From: Adiantum capillus-veneris
Taxonomy: Eukaryota; Streptophyta; Polypodiopsida; Polypodiales; Pteridaceae
Assembly (NCBI GenBank): GCA_014529385.2
Contig: CM043948.1
Coordinates: 79,427,291-79,491,290 of the forward strand
Direction: 5' to 3'
Length of the DNA stretch: 64,000 bases
In this document: piece by piece, positions 52,538 to 64,000 of the stretch
Layout: each line of letters starts with the position of its first letter
How positions within the stretch are numbered: the first letter of the stretch is position 1
Translations under genes and position numbers: made by a program
The notes under the pieces: generated by a model
What the model was told of the DNA's origin: nothing
Seen by the model: the letters and a program-made list of their open reading frames with translations, nothing else
Database searches by the model: none

Positions 52538-54104
52538 TGAGGCAAGCTTTTCCATGCATGGGAGCCCCCCATATATTTTTTCCCTTTTACCAAAATATTT
52601 CCTATTATATAAGTTACTTTTGATTTTTTCTTCCTTTTTCACAAACGTTTTAGCCTTTATTAAATAAATAAGACTTATGCTAATCAATCACGATGTAGCA
52701 TAAATAAGTAAGCTTTCTTTCTTGATCTCTCTTTTGACTTTAAATATTAAATATATATATTCTAAATTACATTATATATTTTAGTATTTTCTAATATATT
52801 TTTCATGTATGTATATTATTCCACCCTACCAAATATTTTATTCACTAGTTTTCATTTTCAAACCTAAACCCCACTTTCAAATTTCAATAATACCTCCATC
52901 TAGATGATTGCCAATCTTTTCAAAAATCTAGGTCATGTTTTCATACACATGAAGGAGCTTACACTTGAAGGCAAGAGAGAAGTCCACTCAAAGGGGACCA
53001 CCAAAAGACTTTTGCAGCCAAAAATAATACATTATTTGACTGAATTTTTTAAGTAGATAAGAACCCCGAATCTGAAGGAGCGTTCAACATAAAAGATGTA
53101 GCTCGTGATCTCAGATTTTAGCTCAATTTTTTTTCAGAATTTTTGGAGTTATGAACACGGAGATATGATTTTTGTAGTGGACCCCAGTTTTCTCGTGTAA
53201 TGGTGACACAAGCAATCCCCAATTTTCTTCCCTCTAGAATGGCTATGGTTCTACAAGTCTTCAAGCATGATTACAAGAGACAAGGCTCTTTTAATGAGGT
53301 CTTGGCAAGTCTAGAGTGATTCTATCACCATTTTTGGAGGATCCATCCTCATCAACAACTATCCACCTTTGACAATCTCTCTTGTAATTTTCTTACCTCT
53401 CTCTTATCTCCCTAATAAGCTTATGTCTAGCCAAAGCTATACTATTGTAAATATCTCCTATCCTCTATATCCTACCCACATTCTCTCTTCTTCTCTCTCT
53501 ATTGAATCTGGTATTTTAAATAATGAGGAGACAAGATGGGAGCCACAGTCACATGCACCCCATCTTCCTAGTCACCAAAGTGGGACACTCACCTCAAATA
53601 GAAATATTGCTAAATCCTCCCCTCCTTCCCTATATAAGGAGTCCATGAGAGCTCACTTTGGGGGGGAGAGAACACACACACACACTCACCTATCCATACA
53701 CACTCTTGTGCTACATGCTTGTAGCATGAACCCTAATCACATAATCACAACACCATCATCATCACCATCACCATGCACAAAAGATGAGCACCACACCTCC
53801 ACACCACTTGTAATTAAGGGTTGAAGGCACAATTTCAAGAAGAAGAAGGGTGGACACACTCATGATATTCCTCGCCATCAACTCCCATCTCTCCATTATG
53901 CCTCCTACGATCTTGTCCCCTTCTCATTTTCCTGCCATACGCTACCTATTGTATTCATCTTTTGCAAGCAATCAACACACTCCATCTTGGTGCCATACTT
54001 TGTGTCGCTTTGGATACATCTCATTGTGAGTATGGTATATGCTTGTTCCTTGCCTTTTTTTTTCTGCTTATGTAAAGGTGTGCGGATTCGCCACCATACA
54101 CACA

Positions 54105-54139
<35 letters not shown>

Positions 54140-54496
54140 TCCTATCATCTTGCTACTTCCATCTTGAGGAGTGCGGATTCTCCACCTCTTGTATGATAAG
54201 TGAGCATACTCGCAAGTTTCCCCTACCTCATTATCTTCTTTACTAACATGCATGAGTAGCGAGCCCATTCTCACTCACTCACCACTCCTCTCACCTTATT
54301 CTCTAGCCACCCCATTCCACATTTGGGTGTGGATCTTGAAATTGTTTTCCATGGAATGTTTCATTGTTTATATGTATGCGTCCTAGCCGCATATCTTGGT
54401 AGGTGGTGCCCCTATTGCGTATTCCCCATGATGAGGCCATTGTGCATAGTCTTGGTGTAGAGGCCACCGTGTCTATTTTTTCACTTCCGCCTCTCA
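52538..54496 (+). repeat. LTR 1 (1,959 bp)
   Basis: Runs TGAGGCAAGC to CCGCCTCTCA. It has a TATA box CTATATAAGG at about 53630, a CA patch near 53668 and a CT run near 54107-54134. It is almost identical to 58664-60672 apart from microsatellite length and scattered substitutions. Confidence 0.9.
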
Positions 54497-54498
54497 TT

Positions 54499-54510
54499 TG
54501 GTGCCCCCAC
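54499..54510 (+). other. Putative primer-binding site
   Basis: TGGTGCCCCCAC follows LTR 1 after two bases. It has the TGG start expected for a tRNA 3' CCA complement but is not the Met type used by the other elements here. The tRNA is not identified. Confidence 0.55.
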
Positions 54511-54565
54511 TGAGGAGGGCTCTTGAAACCTTCAGTTTACAAGGCTGACATGTTTACTTCTCTTC

Positions 54566-54986
54566 ATGGACGAGTGGATTCTTGAATTCTCTAATTGGAC
54601 CACTGAAGAGGAGGAGCTTCAAGCAGGTTTGACACAAGTCATCTGCAAGACACTCTTGCCAGGGTGTTGTATTCTTAGCATAGAAGAAGTGGTAAGACCC
54701 TCTTTTCCTACTCAGATTGTTTAAATTTCTCATCATCCCCGCAAGCGTAAAAGCAAGGCACAAGTTGCATCATGCTCACATTGTAGCCAAAAACCGTATC
54801 TTCGACATGAGTGCAACCCAAAGTGAAGAAAAGGCCATCATTTTCTCCCTCGACATCCACACAGGCGTTCTCACAACGGTAGGCTTTCAAGTAGCACCAG
54901 GCTTCTCTACATCTACGTCCCCATCTTTGCCACCTATTCCACCTACATCCACAACAAGCCTTCACAACTTGAGGAAGCTACTATGA
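54566..54986 (+). pseudogene. Unknown ORF upstream of gag, broken by 37 nt
   Basis: From the ATG at 54566 the frame reads MDEWILEFSNWTTEEEELQA and so on to EEVV, then a 37-base segment (54693-54729) absent from the repeat copy at 60673-60935 shifts it to a stop. The continuing frame (54730-54986) reads IIPASVKARHKLHHAHIVAK, then FDMSATQSEEKAIIFSLDIH and a Ser/Pro/Thr tail. In the repeat copy both parts are in one frame. I recognise no family; it may be an extra element protein or captured host sequence. Confidence 0.45.
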
Positions 54987-55110
54987 ACGCGTGGTCCCTC
55001 CCTCTCCCTTGCACCAAAAGATTCAAGGGTTTTCCAGTGCCGACAATCACACCGTCTCCAAAACAAAAGGGTAAATCCTCCAAAGTCTTTCTATACCTCA
55101 CTCTCATCTC

Positions 55111-55545
55111 ATGAGCCAGGAACTAGAAACAGCAGCATGGATTCTACGTCGTCTACCGAGTGAAGTGGCGGAGCTTGTCATCGACAAGGTCTTTGACACA
55201 GGTTTTGCTTGGTGGAAAGACAAGACCCTCCACCTTCAAGGGGTGTTGCTTGTGAATCAAGGCTATGATGACGACTTTACAGCCTGCTATGTATCCATCC
55301 AACTTGGATTAATACAAGTGGTAAGACTCACCACCTACCTCATCACACCTGTGTATACACTAGATGGCACTCTATCTTGCAGGAAAGTGAAGTTTCTCAA
55401 AGAGAGAGAGTTCAAGCTTTTCCAAGAGCTTGCTAGAGGGGTAGTCCTAGAGCTAGAAGACGAAGACAACCTTGTCCTGTGGTACTATAAATTTGACCTC
55501 GACTACCAAGAGCTCTACACCTCCGACTATAACCTTCCACCATGA
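55111..55545 (+). CDS. 144-codon ORF of unknown function
   Basis: Open frame between the unknown ORF and gag: ETAAWILRRLPSEVAELVID, FAWWKDKTLHLQGVLL, then FLKEREFKLFQELARGVVLE and a Tyr/Asp-rich end. It is rich in Trp, Leu and acidic residues, with no zinc or retroviral motif. A GTAAGA...TTGCAG segment (55321-55382) looks intron-like, but removing its 62 bases would spoil the frame, so I read through it. Confidence 0.4.
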   Translation: MSQELETAAWILRRLPSEVAELVIDKVFDTGFAWWKDKTLHLQGVLLVNQGYDDDFTACYVSIQLGLIQVVRLTTYLITPVYTLDGTLSCRKVKFLKEREFKLFQELARGVVLELEDEDNLVLWYYKFDLDYQELYTSDYNLPP

Positions 55546-55895
55546 AGGAGAGAGCCTTTCCAAATTATCATGTGATGGACCCAACGCATCAACCTTTTGC
55601 AAGGAACCAAACTTATGCACCACAACGAATTCAATCAATCAAAGTAATCTTGGACCGCAAGATGTTTTATCAGCAGATCATTACAACTATGTTTGGTAGA
55701 GAACGACTGCAAGAGATAAACACCTCTTCTCTACCCTTTATCCTCCCTATGATTAATCATGAAGTGTCTTTTGATGTAGTTATTTTCATCCTTGTATAGT
55801 ATGTTTTCCATCTACCGAGCACCCATGTATTGAATCTCTATTTAAAAAAATAAAATAAAATATTTCTAAGTCGAGTTAATTTTCTCACTCTCACA
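55546..55895 (+). other. Spacer before gag
   Basis: An 85-codon frame overlaps (55542-55799) without recognisable features. The rest is AT-rich, ending shortly before the gag ATG at 55896. Confidence 0.35.
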
Positions 55896-57860
55896 ATGGC
55901 AAGTGTAGCATTTCTAACCTTTACTGGTAAGGTGGGTGAGGATGCTGCAGACTTTCTAGACAACTTGGAAATAGCATGTGTCATCTCTGCGAGAGATGAT
56001 GATGCTTCGCGCTTGCGCATCTTCCCACTTCTAATGAAGGTGGAGGCAAGATCATGGTACAATGCCTTGGCACAAGTAACCAAGGAATGGTGGGACTTAT
56101 TAAGAGAAGCCTTTGTCAAGCGTTTTGGAGAGGGCACAACATCAGAGAAGCTATGGCAATTGTTGACAGAGTTGAAGCAGGGCAGTATGCTGGAATACGC
56201 ATCATAAGAGTCAAAGTTTGTAGATTTATGGGGGCGATGGGTTGCATCGCTAAGAGAGGATGAGGGGGCACCTGATTTCCTAAAGAAGGATCGGTTTGTG
56301 GCTGGGTTATGGCCAACTCTTAAAGAGAAGGTGAAGGGAAGGTTTCCTGCTATGTATGAGCTAGCAGTTGAAGTGACCCGCCTTAAAGACAAGAAGTTGC
56401 GCCTACAAGCCAGGAATATCGATGAAGAGGAAGCCGTTAGGACCTGACCACCTCTAGCACCACCTACAACAGCCGCCCAGAGGATTCAACCACAAGATCC
56501 AATTGAAGATCAGCAAGACCTGCTCAATCGAATCACCAATCAACTTGAGAGTCTCTCAGTCCATTTGATACAACAAGGGCATGCACACAATCGCAACCAA
56601 GAGCAAGGAAGAGTACAACGAAGGCAAAACCAAGAATACCATTGCTACAATTGTGGGGAGGATGGTCATGGCATGTACTACTGTCCACACCCAAGGAGGC
56701 AGAATTTCAACAGAGGAGCCAAGCAAAACCAGGTTTCACCACCGAGAGCAAGACCACCACCACTGAGGGCACCACAACAAGCACCACCCATGCAAATCCT
56801 ACAACCACCCATTCAACCACAACCACCACCACCACCACAACCTCTCATTCCACCCTTATCTCCACCACCAGTTGGCAATCAAACAGTAAGCGTCATCAGT
56901 CTTGAAGGTAAAGGAAAGGAGAAAGTGGAGGAGGATAAGACCAAAGTTAAAGGAGTAGATGCCATAGGGGTAAAACGTGCTAGGCATGGTGAATCTTCCC
57001 AAAAGGAAGAAAAGATGAAGACTAAAGGGGAATCTAGCAAAAAGCCGTCCAAGTCACGACGTAAAATTGACATTGTAGATTTCTCTTTGGGTGAATGTTC
57101 TAAACCATATGATTTGGTTCAAGATGTTTTTGTGCAGGGCCCAAAAATCACCTGGCCCCAGTTACTCCACCTAGCACCTAGGGTGAGGAGACAATGGACA
57201 AAGATGGTTAGCACTAGACGACCAAAGCCAAAGATAGCCGGGGCTATCTCTGGGAGGAATCTAGATGACATACTACCAGTGATGGATGCTTACATCAAAG
57301 GGCAACACATCTCCAATATCTACATCGATGGTGGTGCACAAATATGCGTCATGAGTGAAAAAATGATGCACCGTTTGGGTTTAGAGGTGAGTCGGCCGGC
57401 ACCATGCCGAGCCAAAATGGCAAATAATTTAAAAGTTCAATGTGTTGGTGTCATTAATACAATTAGGATAAAGGCATTCAACACCGAGGTAGATGTGGAC
57501 ATCTTTGTCATGCCACACAAAGGGGAGGGCTATCCTATCATTCTAGGGAGGCCTTGGCTTATGGCTATGAGAGCTAAGCAGGACTGGGACACCGGCATAA
57601 TCCAGATGAAGGATGCAAAAGGGAGGCCAATACTTTACGACATAAAGAAAGGTCAGCAATGCGACATGGATCTAGAAACCTCTATGGATGAGTTTTCTAG
57701 TGGTGACTCTTCAACCACTTTAGAGGAGGAGTCAACAGGGAGTGAAGGAAGTGATAGCTCCATTGAGGTAATGGGCCTCACATTCAACCACAACAAGGTG
57801 GACCCTTCAAATTTGCAACCACAGGTGAAAGTGGTGAAGACACTTCAACTACCCCTATGA
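55896..57860 (+). pseudogene. Gag-protease polyprotein with two in-frame stops
   Basis: One frame of 655 codons, interrupted by TAA at 56205-56207 and TGA at 56445-56447. It has a Retrotrans_gag capsid (FTGKVGEDAADFLDNLE, KVEARSWYNAL, WDLLREAFVKRFG), a Gln/Asn linker, a zinc knuckle CYNCGEDGHGMYYC (about residue 250), a Pro/Gln-rich stretch, a Lys/Glu-rich basic part, then a retropepsin with YIDGGAQICVMSEKMMHRLG and YPIILGRPWLMAM, and an acidic Ser/Glu tail. No RT follows. Only two stops in 655 codons suggests fairly recent inactivation, or a pair of suppressible stops. Confidence 0.87.
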
Positions 57861-58663
57861 CACGAGATTGGTGGAAGACGACCAAAAGTTATATTTACGA
57901 CCACTTGGCAATTCCTTTCTAGAGAAAGACTCATGCAGAGAAATGCAATTGAGGTCTACTGGAACTTTAGGTTTTCCTTTCTAATTGTGAACATTGTGTG
58001 TAACATTAATTTGGGAAGCTCTTTAAGTTGGGTTGCGACAAGAGTGGAAGGATTGACATCAACAACCAGTGGAATCAATCTAGGACACACCCATCAAGGA
58101 AGAATGGTTTTGCATACTAGTGGTAACATGGAGTCATTTTTCAAAATGTGGTTTGTAGTTTATCTTTTGTACATGGTGGGCTCTCTTGTGCAACATGCAT
58201 CAACCATGCAATCTATCCATGTGGGCAACAGGTGTCTATCAATTTGGCATCAAGAAGGACAACAAGCAAGATATGAGGATTATGGCTTCTTACTCCCTTT
58301 ACGCTATGTGTCTGGACGAGGAAGCCATGCATGGTGCCGCTTTGGAATACTTTCAAGGACTGATCAAGTTCTTTCCATACCTTCTATCATTTATGCAAGA
58401 GTTAATTCTTGTGCAGCTTGTGGACTCAAGAATCATTATAAGTGTGATCTTATGAAGAAGGCATTATTGCATACAATGGATTTACGCTTAGTGTGGGACC
58501 CAGGTGGACATCGAAAAGAACTTTGGGGAGCCTCATGCTTCCAAGGGATCCATTATTCCCTACAAGGATCTACCAGCCACCAAGGAGAAATCCTACTCTA
58601 TTTCAACATGCTCCAAAAGAAGAGCTAGAGGCATGAATACCTCTAGCCTTAGGGGAGGGCTAA
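57861..58663 (+). other. 3' internal region with an unassigned ORF and PPT
   Basis: A 231-codon frame (57933-58628) has no known domain; CAACGLKNHYKCDL is the only Cys/His cluster. An overlapping frame (58186-58455) gives MASYSLYAMCLDEEAMHGAA, which looks at least as protein-like. The polypurine tract TTAGGGGAGGGC lies at about 58649-58660. Confidence 0.4.
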
Positions 58664-59794
58664 TGAGGCAAGCTTTTCCATGCATGGGAGCCCCCCATAT
58701 ATTTTTTCCCTTTTACCAAAATATTTCCTATTATATAAGTTACTTTTGATTTTTTCTTCCTTTTTCACAAACGTTTTAGCCTTTATTAAATAAATAAGAC
58801 TTATGCTAATCAATCACGATGTAGCATAAATAAGTAAGCTTTCTTTGTTGATCTCTCTTTTGACCTTAAATATTAAATATATATTCTAAATTACATTATA
58901 TATTTTAGTATTTTCTAATATATTTTTCATGTATGTATATTATTCCACCCTACCAAATATTTTATTCACTAGTTTTCATTTTCAAACCTAAACCCCACTT
59001 TCAAATTTCAATAATACCTCCATCTAGATGATTGCCAATCTTTTCAAAACTCTAGGTCATGTTTTCATACACATGAAGGAGCTTACACTTGAAGGCAAGA
59101 GAGAAGTCCACTCAAAGGGGACCACCAAAAGACTTTTGCAGCCACAAATAATACATTATTTGGCTGAATTTTTTAAGTAGATAAGAACCCCGAATCTGAA
59201 GGAGCGTTCAACATGAAAGATGTAGCTCGTGATCTCAGATTTTAGCTCAATTTTTTTTCAGAATTTTTGGACTTATGAACACGGAGATATGATTTTTGTA
59301 GTGGACCCCAGTTTTCTCGTGTAATGGTGACACAGGCCATCCCCAATTTTCTTCCCTCTAGAATGGCTATGGTTCTACAAGTCTTCAAGCAAGATTACAA
59401 GAGACAAGGCTCTTTTAATGAGGTCTTGGCAAGTCTAGAGTGATTCTATCACCATTTTTGGAGGATCCATCCTCATCAACAACTATCCACCTTTGACAAT
59501 CTCTCTTGTAATTTTCTTACCTCTCTCTTATCTCCCTAATAAGCTTATGTTTAGCCAAAGCTAGACTATTGTAAATATCTCCTATCCTCTATATCCTACC
59601 CACATTCTCTCTTCTTCTCTCTCTATTGACTCAGGTATTTTAAATAATGAGGAGACAAGATGGGAGCCACAGTCACATGCACCCCATTTTCCTAGTCACC
59701 AAAGTGGGACACTCACCTCAAATAGAAATATTGCTAAATCCTCCCCTCCTTCCCTATATAAGGAGTCCATGAGAGCTCACTTTGGGGGGGAGAG

Positions 59795-59845
<51 letters not shown>

Positions 59846-60270
59846 ACACACACACACCTATCCATACACACTCTTGTGCTACATGCTTGTAGCATGAACC
59901 CTAATCACATAATCACAACACCATCATCATCACCATCACCATGCACAAAAGATGAGCACCACACCTCCACACCACTTGTAATTAAGGGTTGAAGGCACAA
60001 TTTCAAGAAGAAGAAGGGTGGACACACTCATGATATTCCTCGCCATCAACTCCCATCTCTCCATTATGCCTCCTACGATCTTGTCCCCTTCTCATTTTCC
60101 TGCCATACGCTACCTATTGTATTCATCTTTTGCAAGCAATCAACACACTCCATCTTGGTGCCATACTTTGTGTCGCTTTGGATACATCTCATTGTGAGTA
60201 TGGTATATGCTTGTTCCTTGCCTTTTTTTTTCTACTTATGTAAAGGTGTGCGGATTCGCCACCATACACA

Positions 60271-60315
<45 letters not shown>

Positions 60316-60672
60316 TCCTATCATCTTGCTACTTCCATCTTGAGGAGTGCGGATTCTCCACCTCTTGTATGATAAGTGAGCATACTCGCAAGTTTCCCCT
60401 ACCTCATTATCTTCTTTACTAACATGCATGAGTAGCGAGCCCATTCTCACTCACTCACCACTCCTCTCACCTTATTCTCTAGCCACCCCATTCCACATTT
60501 GGGTGTGGATCTTGAAATTGTTTTCCATGGCATGTTTCATTGTTTATATGTATGCGTCCTAGCCGCATATCTTGGTAGGTGGTGCCCCTATTGCGTATTC
60601 CCCATGATGAGGCCATTGTGCATAGTCTTGGTGTAGAGGCCACCGTGTCTATTTTTTCACTTCCGCCTCTCA
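58664..60672 (+). repeat. LTR 2 (2,009 bp)
   Basis: Same borders and TATA box (about 59754) as LTR 1. It is longer mainly because of a CA run at about 59793-59857 and a longer CT run at about 60271-60310. Confidence 0.9.
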
Positions 60673-60935
60673 TTTGGTGCCCCCACTGAGGAGGGCTCTT
60701 GAAACCTTCAGTTTACAAGGTTGACATGTTTACTTCTCTTCATGGACGAGTGGCTTCTTGAATTCTCTAATTGGACCATTGAAGAGGAGGAGCTTCAAGC
60801 AGGTTTGACACAAGTCATCAAGACACTCTTGCCAGGGTGTTGTATTCTTAGCATAGAAGAAGTGGTCATCATCCCCGCAAACGTAAAAGCAAGGCACAAG
60901 CTGCATCATGCTCACATTGTAGCCAAAAACCGCAT
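60673..60935 (+). repeat. Internal sequence repeated after LTR 2
   Basis: It matches 54497-54798 (PBS-like site, start of the unknown ORF) to AAAAACCGCAT, lacking the 37-base segment at 54693-54729 and a TGC triplet. The ORF start at 60742 therefore stays open for 68 codons, to RSS-stop at the junction with chromovirus DNA. Confidence 0.85.
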
Positions 60936-61215
60936 TAGAAGCTCATGAATCTTCTTTAGACTCTTCAACGAAAACCATGAAGTAAGAAAGATAGCTTTTC
61001 ATTACTTTGTCTAAAGATTGAGTCTGTACAAGTGGTATAGTGTTACCTGCACTATTTACATCAAGTGCAATATTGCCCATATAGGAAAAGGAAAATTTTC
61101 TTTCAGGAAACTTTATAGTGGTAGGCATGCAATCAAACCTTGGTGCTCCTAGGATAACATCTTCATGCTTGAGTGAGGAGATGAAGAAATCTTGTTTTCC
61201 TACATAGCTTTTCAC
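60936..61215 (-). pseudogene. Chromovirus protease end
   Basis: The - strand frame reads HEDVILGAPRFDCMPTTIKF, then SFSYMGNIALDV, the C-terminal part of a Gypsy protease with the VILG block and the following strand. It is the upstream part of the copy whose RT begins at 52537. Confidence 0.65.
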
Positions 61216-63100
61216 ATGGAGACTTAGAGGTGCTCATTTGCAATGGCCTTCCTCTTTTATATCTTCTACCATGGTAGCTCTAGGAGGGTCATTACTTTCA
61301 CTCCTCTTAGGACATACCCATAAAACATGTCCTTGATCCCCACACTTGAAGCACTTTTTATCCTTAGGTTAACGCTCTACCTCCAGGTGAATGCTTGTTT
61401 TTATCTTTCTAGCCTTTTTCATTATCCTTTGATTTATTGTTGTTGTCATTGTTAGCTTTGGAAGAACTTGGTGTTGCATTGTTCTTTCCCTTTTGCTTAG
61501 TTTGTTAGTTAACTTCCATAGTCTTGTGACCCTTCTTATTCCCTTGCTAGAAATGAATCTTCAAGGCAACCATCATATGATGTATGACCACCAAGATAGT
61601 TTTGGGCCTTTGTGAGTTGACATAATTACTGATCTCTTTGGATAGACCGACACAAACTTTTTGCTTTTGTTCTGCAAATTCTGTCTTCTTGTAAACATTG
61701 TCCTTGAGATGTAGCTCCTAAAAATTACTTACATATTTTTGAATAGACTCATAAGGTGGCGTCTTCAAGATTTTCCATTCCATGAGGACTTTATCTTTGG
61801 CATTGCTTGCAAGAAATTGCTGCTTAATGGAAATATTCAAGGCCTTCTGTGTCTTTATAGCTTCTCCTTGGACACATAGGTTTTCCAATCATTAACAAAC
61901 TGAATTTTGAAAATGCATAGAAACATTTGATAGCTTTGGAGATTTTGAGAAATCTTCATCTCCAAAAGCCGCATAAAATAAAAGGCAACACTTTATCGAT
62001 TGCTTCAAGAGTTCTATGATGGTAGGTAAGGAAAATAAATTTTTTTCTCCCTCTTTGAACTTTTAAAGCTTGGGCGACCTCTTCCATGTTGCATAACTTC
62101 TTTGTTTACCTCTTCTCTTTGCTTTCTTGGGTGGTGAGTGACTACTCTTAAGATGATGAAGATGAAGAGGAAGAAGAAGAAGAATAAGACGGAGAGGATG
62201 GTGACTGCCATTTTTTCTTTCTCCTTCTTTGGTTTTTTTCTCCCTTCTTGGGATTGGCAAATGAAGGGAGTGCCTAATGGCTTCCTCTTCTTCTTGAGAG
62301 GTCTAGGTGACCATCATGCCTACCACCTTCTTAGGGCCACATCACTTTCAAAGGTAATGGGGATGTCACTTTAATTTCTCTCCCTTGAAAATTATTTATG
62401 ATTTCTTCTTGAAATAGTTTTCCGTGGAGGTCCTTCTAGTACTTCCTCCTCATTACCCAAAGAGATTCCTCTTTGGAGGTCTCACTAGGAGGCCTCATAG
62501 AAGCTCTCTCTTCTTGGGTACTTGGATAAATTTGAAGAGCTTGTACTCGGCTTTGAACCTCTGTTTACAAAGTAGGGTTTCCCATAGCTTCTTGAATCTT
62601 TCTAATAAGATAGTTGACAACAATTGTTTGACCGTCGTCGATGGTTACACCATGTGATTATTCCATCTTGTTAATATTAGGTATATCCTATTAATTATGA
62701 TGTTCCATGATTAGAGTTCTTTGTATGCTAGATCTTTCCTTGGCACTTCCAAAACCTTAGTTGCTACTCCTCTTAACCATTGAAAATAAGTATTAAGTAA
62801 CTATACCTGTAGTTTAGAATATTGCTAATTGCAAAGAGTAGTGGAGTGGGTCCAATAGTGCTAGGTTGACACTGGTTCCTATCGAGTGGCTAATAGCTCA
62901 ATAATGGTTAAGCCATAGGCATGTCTAAAAACACTCCATTATGAAGACCATACTCCTTGGTGGTGTTCCTCGTACCCTGCAAGCAAGCATGCCAAACAAG
63001 ATAATAAATTCCAATCCACTTACCCTATTACAATGAGAAACTCCAACCTTTCATAGATTACTCAAGGACCTCTCTTCTTAGGCAAGGAAAGAGTAACCTT
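61216..63100 (-). pseudogene. Decayed chromovirus gag
   Basis: On the - strand the zinc knuckle CFKCGDQGHVLWVC is intact at 61312-61353, preceded by an Asn/Lys-rich linker (ANNDNNNKSKDNEK). Further up (about 61900-61560) is capsid sequence (QQFLASNAKDKVLMEWKILK, QKYVSNF, FAEQKQKVCVGLSKEI). Bases 62000-63100 hold the N-terminal part with many stops. Particle-forming function is lost. Confidence 0.75.
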
Positions 63101-63113
63101 AGCTTTGATACCA
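63101..63113 (-). other. Primer-binding site of the decayed chromovirus
   Basis: TGGTATCAAAGCT on the - strand, one mismatch from the initiator tRNA-Met complement, one base from the LTR edge at 63115. Confidence 0.85.
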
Positions 63114-63114
63114 A

Positions 63115-64000
63115 TGTTACAGAATCTAGTATTTTCTTACAAACATAGTGGAATTAAATTATGAAAGGATCATTTTCCTTTGAGAGGATTCTTCAGAAGA
63201 TAACTTTAGGTGGTACCGATATGATTTCATTACACATAATACACACTAGAACATCAATTCATGCACATAACTCAAAGAAAATCACACAATTAAGATTGAC
63301 AGCTTATTGAGGACCAGATTGCTTGGAGCCGGCGGTCCCCAAGAGTTTGTATTAAGGCTCTCAATGAGAGATTTGATTTGATTATAATACAAGATTGTAC
63401 TGATCTTGTGGAGCCTTTCTTAAACCAAGAAGATGATGAGATTCATGATTCATGGTGGTACCCAATCCTAAACACCCCAACCGGAAGAAAGAACTGTGGG
63501 GGGTTAAAAGGTGGATAAGCGTGAAAAGAAGTATTTCTAAAGCAAAGAAGTAGTATTTTTTTTATGCTTACTCCATGGGCAAGTTCTTAGCATAGCTAGA
63601 ATAATAGAGAAGGAGTTTAAGAAGAAAGAGAACTTTCACTTGCTTGGATTTGCATCCATAGCCAAGTTCTTGAACATAGGAACCAACTCCAAGTGTGAAT
63701 GAGGGAGAGTGAGAGAGAAAATCTCACAATCCCCTCTCTTTTTGTCCTCATGCACATTTGCTAGAGCTAAAAATGGAGTTCTCACTACTTGAACTAATGA
63801 AACTTGAACACTTTTAAAATGCAACTAGGTGCATATGCTAACAATGTTACCATGTACATGTGGTAGTGATATGTGCGAACACACTTAGGACTACCGGTGC
63901 ATTTTTTTCCCTCATTGGGAGGTTTTTTCCCGTGTGCATTGTATATATGCCCATGAATCTCTAGGGCTATCTTATCTTTCCATTACACACTAAGTAATAC
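63115..64000 (-). repeat. 5' LTR of the decayed chromovirus (runs off the window)
   Basis: Begins (as the LTR end) TGTTACAGAATC on the + strand next to the PBS. A TATA-like TATATACAATG lies near 63938-63948 on the - strand. The outer edge is not seen before the window ends. No matching 3' LTR was recognised below 49920. Confidence 0.6.

Larger units (their letters stand above)
52538..60935 (+). mobile_element. Large LTR element with gag-protease only, plus partial repeat
   Basis: Order on the + strand: LTR (52538-54496), PBS-like site, unknown ORFs (54566-55799), gag-protease (55896-57860), an ORF-bearing 3' region, PPT (58649-58660), LTR (58664-60672), then 263 bp that repeat the sequence following the first LTR (54497 onward). 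RT, RNase H and integrase are absent. The extra stretch after the second LTR shows a tandem LTR-internal-LTR-internal arrangement that was later truncated. It splits the chromovirus of 49920-64000. No clear target duplication. Confidence 0.85.

Noticed and set aside
54693-54729. 37-base difference between the two element copies as a retained intron
   Set aside because: It begins GTAAG, but the missing segment ends in TTTC, not AG, so it is treated as an insertion or deletion.
55321-55382. Intron GTAAGA...TTGCAG in the 144-codon ORF
   Set aside because: The unspliced frame stays open and looks protein-like, while removing 62 bases shifts the frame to an early stop.
1-64000. tRNA, rRNA or snRNA genes
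   Set aside because: None recognised by eye; the tRNA-like matches are primer-binding sites of 10-15 bases only.

Overview
The window is nuclear DNA from a land plant with a large, transposon-rich genome. The evidence is spliceosomal introns with GT...AG borders, Ty3/Gypsy chromoviruses, Copia gag, a hAT transposase and L1-like LINEs with zf-RVT tails, long CT/GA/CA microsatellites, and a COP9 signalosome subunit 7 (CSN7) gene of the plant type. Very long introns packed with nested LTR elements would suit a seed-free vascular plant such as a fern, but that placement is a guess; nothing seen fixes the species.

The only host gene I can support is CSN7 on the + strand. Eight exons between 29628 and 45491 join in one open frame of 203 codons plus stop. 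The first ~55-60 residues of the protein are not found. One intron is 11,770 bp (30067-41836) and another 2,568 bp (41882-44449), and both are built of transposon debris. All other coding signal is from mobile elements, nearly all broken by stops, frameshifts, inversions or later insertions.

Layout. 1-480: a 64-bp-arm foldback and an inverted LTR fragment. 486-4980: a Gypsy element on the - strand (5' LTR, PBS, an extra 279-codon ORF, gag with an internal inversion, protease, RT, part of RNase H). 5065-7002: a small non-autonomous LTR element with a TCTAG target duplication. 7100-14420: a chromovirus on the - strand, its gag split by a 2.3-kb Copia-type gag-only element (11285-13578, duplication GTTTC). 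14421-16365: LTR material. 16366-23465: a + strand Gypsy element interrupted by a hAT element (about 18556-21207). 23466-28660: LINE pieces in both orientations. 29628-45491: CSN7, its introns holding LTRs, Gypsy gag/protease pieces, minisatellites, a gag-only element nested in another LTR (35452-38350, duplication GAAGG) and a 5'-truncated LINE (42249-43291, 17-bp duplication). 45492-49919: AT-rich DNA with no gene. 49920-52537 and 60936-64000: the two halves of a decayed chromovirus on the - strand, separated by an element with 2-kb LTRs that encodes gag and protease but no RT (52538-60935).

Three themes stand out. First, a functional-looking CSN7 frame is kept across an intron about 12 kb long made of nested retroelements. 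Second, several different LTR families share one core motif (A/T-rich TATA-like run, then ATACCGAAAGGGGCGCCA, then TTTGGGGCC), seen eight times in both orientations. Third, many elements are non-autonomous and keep gag, sometimes with protease, but no RT or integrase.
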